Shown here: positions 48,223 to 57,767 of the stretch, one piece after another | Layout: each line of letters opens with the position of its first letter | Numbering within the stretch: the stretch's first letter is position 1 | Source: Rhodocollybia butyracea | Lineage: Eukaryota; Basidiomycota; Agaricomycetes; Agaricales; Omphalotaceae | Length of the DNA: 64,000 bases | Assembly (NCBI GenBank): GCA_015501585.1 | Contig: JADNRY010000044.1 | Coordinates: 248,001-312,000 of the forward strand | Direction: 5' to 3' | Position numbers and translations under genes: made by a program | The notes under the pieces: generated by a model | What the model was told of the DNA's origin: nothing | The model's database searches: none | The model's input: the letters and a program-made list of their open reading frames with translations, nothing else

Positions 48223-50413
48223 GCTGGCGTATCTTATGACATGACAGTTGTTATACTGGAGCCTTTTCCGCTCAGATTCCGCAACATCCGTCGGGGTCTA
48301 ACTCTATCCGTCGGTAACCGAAAGCTCGAGCGCTCAAGTTCGTCTGGCTGCATAACTAATCCCGCGACAATAAGTGATAGACCAATTCATTGTTTCTGCG
48401 CTACAGCTGCTAAATATAAAATTCCGCATAGGTTGTTCAAAATCACCATGAATAGCACAGATATATCAGAATAAAACATCATGCCAATTGTCAAACGACC
48501 CGAATATCTTACCTGTGGCCATACATATTACAGGATCAGCTTGGGTCTACAAGGGTCTACATTGTACAAACTCGAGTCTGTTACGCGACCAGAGACAGCC
48601 ACCCATCACGCTTCTTGCTCACATGTTGCTCCAGCTCCCTTCCTTGATGAATTTGCATCCCGGTCGGCAATCGGAAGTCATAGGCCTGCGTCTCTCCGGT
48701 GATTGCGGAGATCGTTCTTACCATAAAGTTCTTGGCGCGTTCGGGGCAGAGCTGTCGCAGAGAATGCCTCTACTACTAGTACGCAAGGTGATATAGTAGT
48801 ACAGTGACGCAAGCAAGCACGTGGAAAGACAATGCCTATCGAGCGAACCATATCAAACCCAAGATGGGTTTATCTCGAGGACTAGTTACTACGGATCCCA
48901 GAACGCAACATGGCGGTCGCTCCATGTCGATTACTCTGTGCCCTCTATACCTTGAACGGCTAGGCTATCGCAGTCATCGGGCTACCCAACCCGGATTCTA
49001 TTGACCTTGTAGCTTCATAGACATCCTCCGATAGTTCCACTAGGTTCAATAGGTTCAAACTTGAAACGGAACGAAGTTCAATACTCGTTGCGTTGGATGG
49101 TCACAACTTGAGAAACGTACGTACTCTCTTTTCACCGCACAATCTTTCTTGGTGGCAGAAATCGCATTTATCAAAATTGCACAATATATATCTGTACTAT
49201 AGTATCAGCTGGAGGAATGAGGTCACCATCTCATAAGTGTTTATAGCTATCCTTGGACTGATTGCACATTTAACCATTTTTACAGCTTTGAAAAGTGCCA
49301 CTGCCAGTGGTAGTATGAGCGAGACAGATTCTTCGGCTTCTCCAAACTCTCTACGGCAGGCTTCACGGGTCAAAGCATCTGTGATTCTGCGAGTATTTCC
49401 GGAAAGGTATAAAAGGGCTGCAGTGATTTCGTGTATCATCCGCTTCCCCTGCCTCTACTTTCCGCGACCATGCCCCGGCGTCTTGCCAATTCCCCCTTAC
49501 GACTCATGTCCATTGTTTTCTTGCTCAACTTTGTCATATATGTTTCAGCAACTCCGATATCGGCGTTCACTATCTCGCACCCAGGCTCTTCCGGGATATC
49601 GTTTAGTTATGCCGGATCTCGACGAGGCGATATGGGGAAGGATTCATCTCGGAACTACATGGGGGAATTGGGCTTGAGTTCTAAGACAGTAGGCTTGGAC
49701 CAAACTCTAAACACAGACCATCATGATGGAGTGTTCTTCGATGTGAGCCTACAGTCCTTGAATAGAAATTTTCTGACTTGTTCTGTTCTGCATTATGTAG
49801 ACACAATGTGACTCTCCTTCTGAGCATCTATCAGAGCCAAGATTTTCTATGCAAATCTTTGACTTGGTGGGAGGATATTCCATGCCTATAATTGTTGAAG
49901 CTGCCGTTATGCCTAAGGCAAGTAAACCATTCACCGAAGTCATGAGATGCCTTTCCCCCTTTCTTTCGATGTTCTGCAGACTGAGACTATAGCATCACAC
50001 AATACTGACTCCAACGGTAGATATTCCAATCCTTCTGGACAAGGCTTCTCCGCCATGTTTTGGATATATCCGAGCCAACGTCTATATCTGGAGAACATGC
50101 TGTACACGACATTTCCCAGGTTCCGATACAGGAGACAGACATGGAGAGAAGGTTAACGTGTGGTTCGAATGGGATAAGAAGCGAGAGCATGAAGGAGATA
50201 GAGCTAGAGGCGGATAAATTGCTAGTGTTGTTCAACGATATCATCTACTGAGATTTCTTGAATAGATCGCACACTCGCGCTCCCTCGTGTTCCCTCAAAG
50301 CAGGTTTCCGATAAACTCCGAGAGAGTATGCATGAAGTGTTCGTACAATATCCATTGACATAGAGGGGTCACAGTCGGGAGGGGAAATACAGACGCGGTA
50401 CCTGCCTGCGTCA
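48108..50413. repeat. Tandem duplication, unit 1
   Basis: Sequence from inside exon 1 of the 48222 gene to 50413 is repeated in the same order and orientation from 50414 to 53880. Shared landmarks include the CAGCATCAT..GTGAG..TTGG block (about 48130 and 50440), the AACGACCCGAA block (48494 and 52196), the secreted-protein gene (49470 and 52961) and the GACGCGGTACCTGCCTGC end (about 50393 and 53860). Copies differ by substitutions and small indels. Confidence 0.88.
49470..50217 (+). CDS. Small secreted protein, copy 1 (unrecognised family)
   Basis: Exon 1 (49470-49742) starts MPRRLANSPLRLMSIVFLLN, a signal-peptide-like N-terminus, followed by ISHPGSSGISFSYAGSRRGD and MGKDSSRNYMGELG. A GT-AG intron (49743-49800) joins to TQCDSPSEHLSEPRF, MQIFDLVGGYSMPI. 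The next segment begins GCAAGT and ends in a strong pyrimidine tract plus CAG (to 49980), so it is likely a GC-AG intron. Compared with copy 2, this copy has 2 extra bases inside that segment and 1 extra base just after it. Read through, the two indels compensate and the C-terminus matches copy 2, ending at 50217. If the segment is spliced, the C-terminus is shifted and ends at 50156. No known domain. About 225-230 aa if read through. Confidence 0.6.
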
Positions 50414-50547
50414 TATATGTTTGGATAGGAAAATCAGCATCATAAGTGAGTTGGATCCCAGTCGATTTGGCAGTAGTTGAAGGCGAGCGAGGTAAAGATG
50501 AGCTCGAAGACGGCAGTAGGCTTGGCAGTAGGGGGATAAGGGGACAT
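50414..50547 (-). pseudogene. Broken 5' fragment of the 48222 gene
   Basis: Mirrors the first ~40 codons of the conserved protein starting at 48222. The ATG (50547) is kept, but small insertions shift the frame, which then meets a stop. It ends exactly where duplication unit 2 begins, so it is a scar of the tandem duplication rather than an independent gene. Confidence 0.75.
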
Positions 50548-50639
50548 GCTGGTGTAGCTTATGACATGCCAGTTTTTATACTCTGCTCAGATTCCGCAGC
50601 ATCCGTCGTAACTGATCCAGCAACAATAAGTAATAGACT

Positions 50640-52088
50640 GATTTGGGAAGCTACTGATGTAGGTTTTCAGTCTAGACTTCGGAACGTTCGCCGGATTTAG
50701 GCGCGCGTTCCTACTTCATATCATAGCTAGCCTCAAAGTAGCACTTCGAGTCTAGTTTTTTCACCCACCTCCATTTCAGTTACTGATTTCACTCTTTGTT
50801 CATGTACTACAAGGCTCCTCCAATTTCACACCAAACTTACGCTCATTGTAGAATCATAAATCACTTTGTACACCAACTTGCGAGTGTGGGCCACCGCGCC
50901 AAGCGCGTGGCAGGTACGAGTCCTGCAAGAGACTAGTTATGAATTGTGCACTGCAACGACCACTGATGAAAAGTGCGGGGGCTACAAAAATGGAAGTATT
51001 ATTAAGATGAATAAACACCGTGTCACATGTGGCAAAAAGAATGTACAGCACCGATAATCTGCACATTAGAGGTGCAACCACAACAGTGTTTGATGCAAGA
51101 AGTTCAAGAGTAAAAAGGTATCAGATGCGGCGAAGTTTTGGGTAACATGAAATAAGTGGGCACATCAGAAAGTCACATGTCAAGCGCTTTGACATTTCTA
51201 AATATGGGGAAACGATTCTTCCAAATTTGGGCAAGATCAACCCTAATTGGGAAAAAAATTCCCACGCGAAACCGGCCATAAGGACGAGCCTTCATTACTT
51301 GCGAGTGTGGGCCACCGCGCCAAGCACGTGGCAGGTACGAGTCCTGCAAGACACTAGTTATGAACTGTGCACTGCAACGACCACTGACGAAACGTAAAAA
51401 ACAGAGGAAGTAAAGTGCAGGGGCTACAAAAATGGAAGTATTATTAAGATGGATAAACGCCGTGTGGTGAAAAAGAATGTACAGCACCAATAATCTGCGC
51501 ATTAGAGGTGCAACCACAACAACGTTTGATTGCAAGAAGTTCAAGAGTAAAAAGGTATCAGATGCGGTAAAGTTTTGGGTCAGAAAGTCACATGTCAAGC
51601 GCTTTGACATTTCCAAATATGGGGAAACAATTCTTCCAAATTTGGGCAAGATCAACCCTAATCGGGAAAGAATTCCCACGCAAAACCGGCCATAAGGACG
51701 AGCCTTCATTTACATTCAGGACTCGTAATAAAGCAAGCTTCATATCATAAAGTGGACAGCGTGCCAGACAAGGCATTGCATTTGGAAGCTTGAACACTAT
51801 CCGAGGTCATGGGTTCAACTTGTAGCTTGCCGGGATTGCACGTCGTTCTTTCTCTTGAATAAAAGTTTTACATATGCATATCAGAGCCTGAGCCTGTGCC
51901 TGCTAGTACCTGCAGGGCACGAAGATCTCATCAGTAGAGGTTTTTTTTATTGTACTTCGTCTCTGCACCCCCAGGTCAGAATAATCATTCTGAGTTGTTG
52001 TTATTATGGTTCTCCTTAGCCCTCCTCTTGGTACTAGTCACGGTGGCCTCAGCCACGTTTATTTATATTCTGGTCTAAGAAGTACAAC
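50640..52088. mobile_element. ~1.45-kb insertion in unit 2, flanked by a 6-bp direct repeat
   Basis: Absent from unit 1, where the equivalent position reads continuously. TAGACT occurs at both edges (50634-50639 and 52089-52094), while unit 1 has a single related TAGACC, as expected for a target-site duplication. No long terminal inverted repeat and no transposase-like frame. It contains a two-unit tandem repeat. Could be a non-autonomous element or filler DNA. Confidence 0.5.
50877..51716. repeat. Two ~420-bp direct repeats with tRNA-like segment
   Basis: Units of about 50877-51297 and 51298-51716 share most of their sequence, with small deletions between them. Each begins with a block containing GGTACGAGTCC, one change from the pol III B-box consensus, inside a 5-bp stem and 7-nt loop, preceded by another 5-bp stem with 7-nt loop. 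This resembles T- and anticodon-arms but lacks a normal variable loop and U33. Possibly tRNA-derived; not a functional tRNA. Confidence 0.6.
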
Positions 52089-52960
52089 TAGACTCAAAAC
52101 ATTGTTTCTGTGCCACATTAAATATAAAATAGTAGCATAGGTTGTTCAAAATTATGCATAGCACAGATATACCAGAAAAAAAATGTCAATTGCCAAACGA
52201 CCCGAAGATCTTAAGTACCTGTAGCCATACAGATACTCAGATCAGCTCTACAAACTTGAGTCCACAGGAGTCCACCCATCACGCTTCTTGCTCACATGTT
52301 GCTCCTCCTTGAATTTGCATCCCGGTCGGCGATCGGAAGTCATAGACCTACGGTTCCAGTGATTGTGGAGATCGTTTTTACCATAAAGTTCTTGGCGCGT
52401 TCGGAGCAGAGCTTCGTCGCCGGGCGGAAGCCCCCTGTTTGTCGCGGAGGTGCCTCTACTGGAGTCGATTAGTGCCTTCTATAACTTGAACGGTTAGGTT
52501 ATCGCAGTCATCGGACTACCTGTAGCTTCATCGGCACCCTCCTATTGACTGGTTCAAACTTGAAACGGAACGAAGTTCAATATTGCACTGGGTGGTCACA
52601 AGTTAAGAAACGTACGTGACTCTAGTCTCTTTTCACTGCGCAATCCTGCTTGGTGGCAGAAATCGCATTTATCAAAAATTGCACAATATATCTGTAGCAT
52701 CAGGTTGAGGAATGAGGTTACCATCTCATAAGTCTTTATAGCTATCCTTGGACTGATTGCACATTTGACCATTTTTACAGCTTTGAAAAGGGCCACACTG
52801 GTAGTATCAGCGAGACATATTCTTCGGCTTCTCCCAAACTCTACGGCAGGCTTCACGGGTCAACACAACTGTGATTTCTGTCAGTATTTCCGGAAAAGTA
52901 TAAAAGGGCCTGCAGTGATTTCGTGTATCACCCGCTTCCCTGGTTCTACTTTCCGCGGCC

Positions 52961-53696
52961 ATGCCCCCCGGGCGTCTTGCTAATTCCCCCCTACTCCTGT
53001 TCATTATTCTCTGGTTCAGTTTTGTCGTACATATTTCAGCAACTCCAATACCGGTCTTCACTATATCGCACCCAGGCTTTTCTGAGACATCGTTTAGTTA
53101 TGCCGGATCTCGACGAGGCGATATGGGGAAGGATTCATCTCGGAGCTACTTGGGGGAATTAGGCTCGAGTTCTAAGACAATAGGCTCTCCAAACACAGAC
53201 CATCATGATGGGATGTCTATCGATGTGAGCCTACAGTCCTTGAATAGAAATCCTCTAACTTGTTCTGTTCTGCATTATGTAGACACAATGTGACCCCCCT
53301 TCTGCGCATCTATCAGAGCCAATATTTTCTATGCAAATCTTTGACTTGGTGGGAGGATATTCCATGCCTATACTTTCTGAAGCTGCCGTCGTACCTGAGG
53401 CAAGTAAACCATTTACCGGAGTCATGATGCCTTTCCCCCTTTCTTTCGATGTTCTGCAGACTAGAACTATAACATTACACATACTGACTCCGACGGTAGG
53501 TATTCCAATCCTTCTGGACAAGGTTTCTCCGCCGTGTTTTGAATATATCCGAGCTGACGTCTATATCTGGAAAACATCTGGTACACAACATTTCCCAGGT
53601 TCCGATACAGGAGACAGACATGGAGAGAAGGTTGGCGTGTGGCTCGAATGGGATAAGAAGCGAGAGCATGAAGGAGATAGAAATAGAGGCGGATAG
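52961..53696 (+). CDS. Small secreted protein, copy 2 (unrecognised family)
   Basis: Two exons (52961-53224, 53283-53696) give 678 nt, 225 aa, with an uninterrupted frame. N-terminus MPPGRLANSPLLLFIILWFS followed by FVVHISATP looks like a signal peptide with a cleavage site. Mature part: ISHPGFSETSFSYAGSRRGD, MGKDSSRSYLGELG, TQCDPPSAHLSEPIF, MQIFDLVGGYSMPILSEAAV, IPILLDKVSPPCFEYIRADV, HFPGSDTGDRHGEKVGVWLE and a basic end WDKKREHEGDR. A 60-nt internal segment beginning GCAAGT and ending TTCTGCAG could be an optional GC-AG intron that keeps the frame. Few cysteines, no known domain. Paralogue of the gene at 49470 through the tandem duplication. Role unknown; secretion is inferred from the N-terminus. 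Confidence 0.65.
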
Positions 53697-53880
53697 ATTG
53701 CTAGTGTTGTTCAACGATATCATCTACTGAGATTTCTTGAATAGATCGCACACTCGCGCTCCCCCGCGCTCCCTCAAAGCCGGTTTCCGATAAACTCCAA
53801 GAGTATGAATGAAGTGTCCATTGGCATAGAGGGGTTACAGTCGGGAGGGGAAATACAGACGCGGTACCTGCCTGCATCAC

Positions 53881-54837
53881 CCTGTCTTGCCAGGTCCACG
53901 GATGTTTGAACGGCCACAAAGGTTATAATGTGTCCGCCAGACCGATACATTACAGGTGATCTTCATCAGGGGTTCACAGATGAGCTGGAGCAGCAGTGTC
54001 AATAGTCCTTCAGATTAACATATCTGCAAAGTTGACTAACACTGTAAAGTAGTTCTCGCTATCTAGGATACGTCAAGGCGGAGAATGAGATGGCAAAGCG
54101 CATCTGCAACCTATATAGTGAGTTCTAGACACTGAAGGTAGCAATATTATGAGCCCTGCGGAGGGACATGTATCAGCATAGTCTTTAAGAGAGTGAGGAG
54201 AAGCAGTCAGGAATCACACGCGTCCGCAAATCACGTAGAAAATATACGTTACTCGGAAGAACGAAGGTTATGTGAATATAAAAAGTTCATCACGAAAGAC
54301 CTTTGAGAGCGTTGGGCAATAGAAGAGACTCACTGTGAGTGAAGACCATCCAACTAATTATCTCTGTTATCCCAATGCATATTCCGCAAAAAGTGTTAAT
54401 GGGTATACGATTGAGCTAAACGTGAACTTGACATGCTCTGACGGTCACTACACCACAGATAATGTTTTCATTGAGCGAAAAATCGACTCGTGTATTGTGT
54501 CCGAGAAGACTAGGGTTTTTTCAAGTTTTTCGAGTTTGAAAAGGAAGAAAAGAGACTCGGAAAACGTGTGAATTTCTCAAGACTAGCGCCTATTACGCAC
54601 ATCTTCTCACGCAAATATTGGCGCCTTGGCACTTACGATTCTCGTTCGTCGCCGTTATTTGGCCTTTGTTGGCTTCCCTAGGAGAATCCATTGCACTATG
54701 CTTGATTTGGTGCATTTATATCTGCTGTCTACTTGTTTCACTCCCGTCATCCGCCGTAGAACTTGACTGAGCTCAAGATTGAACCTCATGGACTTTTGAG
54801 GTGACGCGTATTGGTGTACACATTGGGCTGTAGTGCT
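53881..54837. other. Intergenic region
   Basis: A 78-codon plus-strand frame (54335-54571) with several Cys has no recognised motif; I could not support it as a gene. Nothing else seen. Confidence 0.4.
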
Positions 54838-55180
54838 GCCACTACTTTGGGACCGTGCCGATGTCCTCCGCCCGTTGATTTCGGGGTGTGTAGAAGCACA
54901 TTGCCCAGCGCTGTCAAGGAACTTTGTCTCCAGGAACGAATACCTCTCCGCATACAAAGCACTTCGTTTTCGTCAGTTTCTTGATTTCTGACACTTTACA
55001 TCATATGTAGTGCTGTCCTCAACTTTGGGACCGTGCCGGTATCTTCCACCGTTGATTTCGGGTGCACATTAACGTACTTAGCAAGGAACGGGCTGGAACG
55101 GAACATTCGGAATAACATCTACGTATACAAAGCATTTCGTCAGTTTCTTAATTTCTGACACCTAACATCAAATGGGAGAT
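54838..55180. repeat. Two-unit tandem repeat, ~178-bp period
   Basis: CTTTGGGACCGTGCCG occurs at about 54845 and 55023, and following blocks (GTTGATTTCGGG, AAAGCA..TCGTCAGTTTCTT, TTTCTGACAC) recur in the same order. The units have diverged by small indels. No coding potential recognised. Confidence 0.7.
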
Positions 55181-55520
55181 TAACTAGTTATGAACCATGC
55201 GGTCACTTTTGGGAGGAGTCTGTTCTTTTTGTTGAGGAGCGGAGATGGTTTAATCGCACTGGAGCAAAACCGGGGGTGAAGATCGAATGGCATACTCAAA
55301 TTCGTGGGTTGGAATTTGTCTTCCAATGTGACTCGGAAATGGCGAGCGTCTGATGGGTTGTGCGAACCGGGACATGAATCGTCTACCAAATAAATTATTA
55401 AACAAAAACCCAGGTACATAGTATACTGTATCAACATGCAAGTTTTACAACACTCCGAATAGATACACATCAAGGCCTCCAACTGCTTTAGCTTGCAGTA
55501 GTCGAACCATAGTCATTCCA

Positions 55521-57359
55521 TTAGCAGGTGGTTTCACCGCCAGGGCAGTGAGGAATTGCGGTTTCCGCAGCGCCAGCTAGAATACAAGAAATTGGATCAC
55601 AAGAGAATATAAAAGAAGAGAATCACCCACGGTCAGTAGTAAGATGGGGGAAGGGTGAAGGGCAGGATTGCTGAATGTTGGCAAAGCTCTTCGTCGCAGG
55701 ATACCTGAGTGGGAAGAGAATTAGCATACAAGACGCAAAAAGAAACTCAATTCTTACGAAGCAGGTTTGCCTAAACCAGGGATTGGTTTAGGTACTACGG
55801 GGGAGCAATCAATCAAGTTCGAAGCCTTGTGGCCTATGACAGCCATCTTAGCCATAGCTGCCTTGAACCTTGCCGTCATCAGAGCTTCCTGGTCTGTGAA
55901 AATGTAAGTTTATGAATGAAATAGCCTTGCAGTTACACATACTGATCATACTCTGCCAGAAGCAGGCAGTTCTTTCGTCGTGAGCTAACGCGAAATCTGA
56001 CTGGAGGCGAAGCTCTCCGATGTCCGCACCGATAGTGTCGGGGAGAGGTGACTCTACTTCACCAACGCCAGCTATACCTGGGCTAGCTATAGTAGAGAGC
56101 TGGATTGAGAATCGAAAAGAAATTGAACGAAATTATCCAGCTTACTGCCGTTTCCGGGGAATCCTACACCTACAAGGAGCGTTTCAAGGAAGAACTGCGT
56201 GTCAAATGTGAACGGTGTCTTTTCGGATGTCAGCCAATAGGTCAAGTTGAAGAAAAGAACCAACTTGCCGAGTCGAAAGGTGCAGTTTGGATGTTAGGGG
56301 CCACATGATCTGCTCGTGCGACTAAAAGAGACAAAAGGTAAGTAGCGAAAAAGATAACACCCAAGAATAATGACCTGTGTGCTATTATTCCGTGTGATGT
56401 GAGCACTTTATATGGACACAAGTTGTGGGAACTTACTGATACCAATAGGGAAACAACATCTTCGGCATTTAAGTTCGCCTGCACGATATCATGAGCACGA
56501 AAAAAAAAGTCAACAGGAGTAGGACCAACCGCATCTTGGAATCGTGCCAAGATCTTGTCGACAGAGTCTTGGGGCTCAGGGATTAAACCATCAACTGCTG
56601 GAGCAGTAGCATTGGGACGTCCGGCAAGGAATTCTAATTGAGGTGCACCCTGGAGAAGACAGACGCATCAGCTGGCAGTTAATAGTTTGATCAGGAAGAG
56701 CGTCGCGTACAGGACAAAGGCCAACAGCTACAGCAGCACCGAACTGAACCAAATCACCTGCGGTGATGGTGGGGTACTTCCCAGAAGACATGAAAGGCAA
56801 GAGGTCATCAACACCACCGATGATACCTGCATTTGCCGTGAAGTTGGGCTCGATGTCGGGGAAAATCAGCATAGAGCCATCGGCACCTCCACCACTACAG
56901 ATGGATAGCTCAGGCGACGTCTCATGGATAAAACAAAACACTTACGCCTTAGGTCCTTGTGACTGAGAGATGGCGATGGCATCATCTAGTATGAGATAAC
57001 ATATGAGTACGGACAAATTATTGGCCACACTAGTTGTTGGAACATACGGAAGCTCAAACGGAGGACTTCGTGAGCTAAAGGAAGAAAACAATCAACATCA
57101 AGGCATCGACATCAATGCTTTCAAAACTTGCCCTTTTCGCCACATTCGCCCTCAAATAGATTCTCGATAAGATCTTGCGCAAGCTAAAATACATCGAGTG
57201 GGAAAACTTGCCGCTGAGAGTCAAGCAGAAACCTACTGGGACGAAGTCGCAGCAATGTTCATTGCTCACGACTGTGCCATCGGAGCAGACTGAGTTTCGA
57301 GAGGGAACTGCTGTTACAGTCAAAGCGAGGGCAAGTATAACAAAGTTCAGAAATGCCAT
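55521..57359 (-). CDS. mnp: Class II manganese peroxidase (secreted)
   Basis: Oxidises Mn2+ to Mn3+ with H2O2 for lignin attack. Fourteen exons: 57359-57237, 57183-57132, 57074-57048, 56985-56946, 56894-56711, 56649-56530, 56478-56437, 56381-56375, 56321-56269, 56218-56146, 56077-55943, 55893-55758, 55704-55631, 55576-55521. Total 1,122 nt, 373 aa, in frame. Signal peptide [20 protein letters not shown]. Motifs: [20 protein letters not shown] (distal Arg64, His68; Mn ligands Glu57, Glu61), [70 protein letters not shown] (proximal His197, third Mn ligand Asp203), [20 protein letters not shown] and a C-terminal IPHC. The exposed Trp of lignin/versatile peroxidases is Ser192, so a plain Mn peroxidase, probably the short type. 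Two introns are GC-AG, and exon 8 is a 7-nt micro-exon. Confidence 0.95.
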
Positions 57360-57441
57360 GATGTAACGAGGTCGGGTTTGAAGAGTGAGGTCAAATCCGA
57401 AGAGTGAGATCAGTCTGAAGAGTCTTGCCCCAAGTTCGAGG

Positions 57442-57462
57442 TATTTATACGGTTACCATTGG
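57442..57462 (-). promoter_or_regulatory. CCAAT box and TATA box of the Mn peroxidase gene
   Basis: On the minus strand CCAAT (57462-57458) is followed by TATAAATA (57449-57442), about 85 bp before the ATG. This is a textbook core-promoter layout. Confidence 0.6.
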
Positions 57463-57629
57463 CCCCAATAAGAGCATTCCTACCTGTGAAACGAATGGTA
57501 ATTCCTAATGTGCAAACCGGTGCCTGGAAGTGGTGAATGGGCCGCTGACAAGGATATGAACCCGACGGCGGCAAAGGGAAGAAAGCATGCCAAAGTTCGA
57601 TTCCGGCAAGATAGCATCATGTACAGCCA

Positions 57630-57767
57630 GTGTGCAACACAAATATGTGAGATAGCCGTCAAAAAAGAGGGCACAATTCGCCTCTGAAACTGTATGTATG
57701 CGAGTCAAAAGTGAACCAAACTCTTTCACTGGCGATAGATCTGTATCAAGTCGGACTAAATGCGCAC
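57630..57767. promoter_or_regulatory. Two candidate metal-response elements upstream of the Mn peroxidase
   Basis: TGCACAC on the minus strand (57636-57630) and TGCGCAC on the plus strand (57761-57767) fit TGCRCNC, a motif reported upstream of fungal Mn peroxidase genes. They lie about 270 and 400 bp before the start. A 7-base degenerate motif occurs often by chance, so this is only suggestive. Confidence 0.3.

Larger units (their letters stand above)
50414..53880. repeat. Tandem duplication, unit 2 (interrupted)
   Basis: Second copy of the unit at 48108-50413, starting directly after the first. Left part 50414-50639 matches about 48108-48380; right part 52089-53880 matches about 48380-50413. 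The two parts are separated by an insertion with no counterpart in unit 1. Confidence 0.85.

Noticed and set aside
50877..50935. Functional tRNA gene
   Set aside because: T-arm-like hairpin and an anticodon-like hairpin exist, but there is no variable loop, no U33 and no convincing 7-bp acceptor stem.
56384..56436. Peroxidase with lost proximal histidine (pseudogene)
   Set aside because: The open frame through the intron suggested a broken gene, but the 7-nt exon restores all conserved residues in frame.
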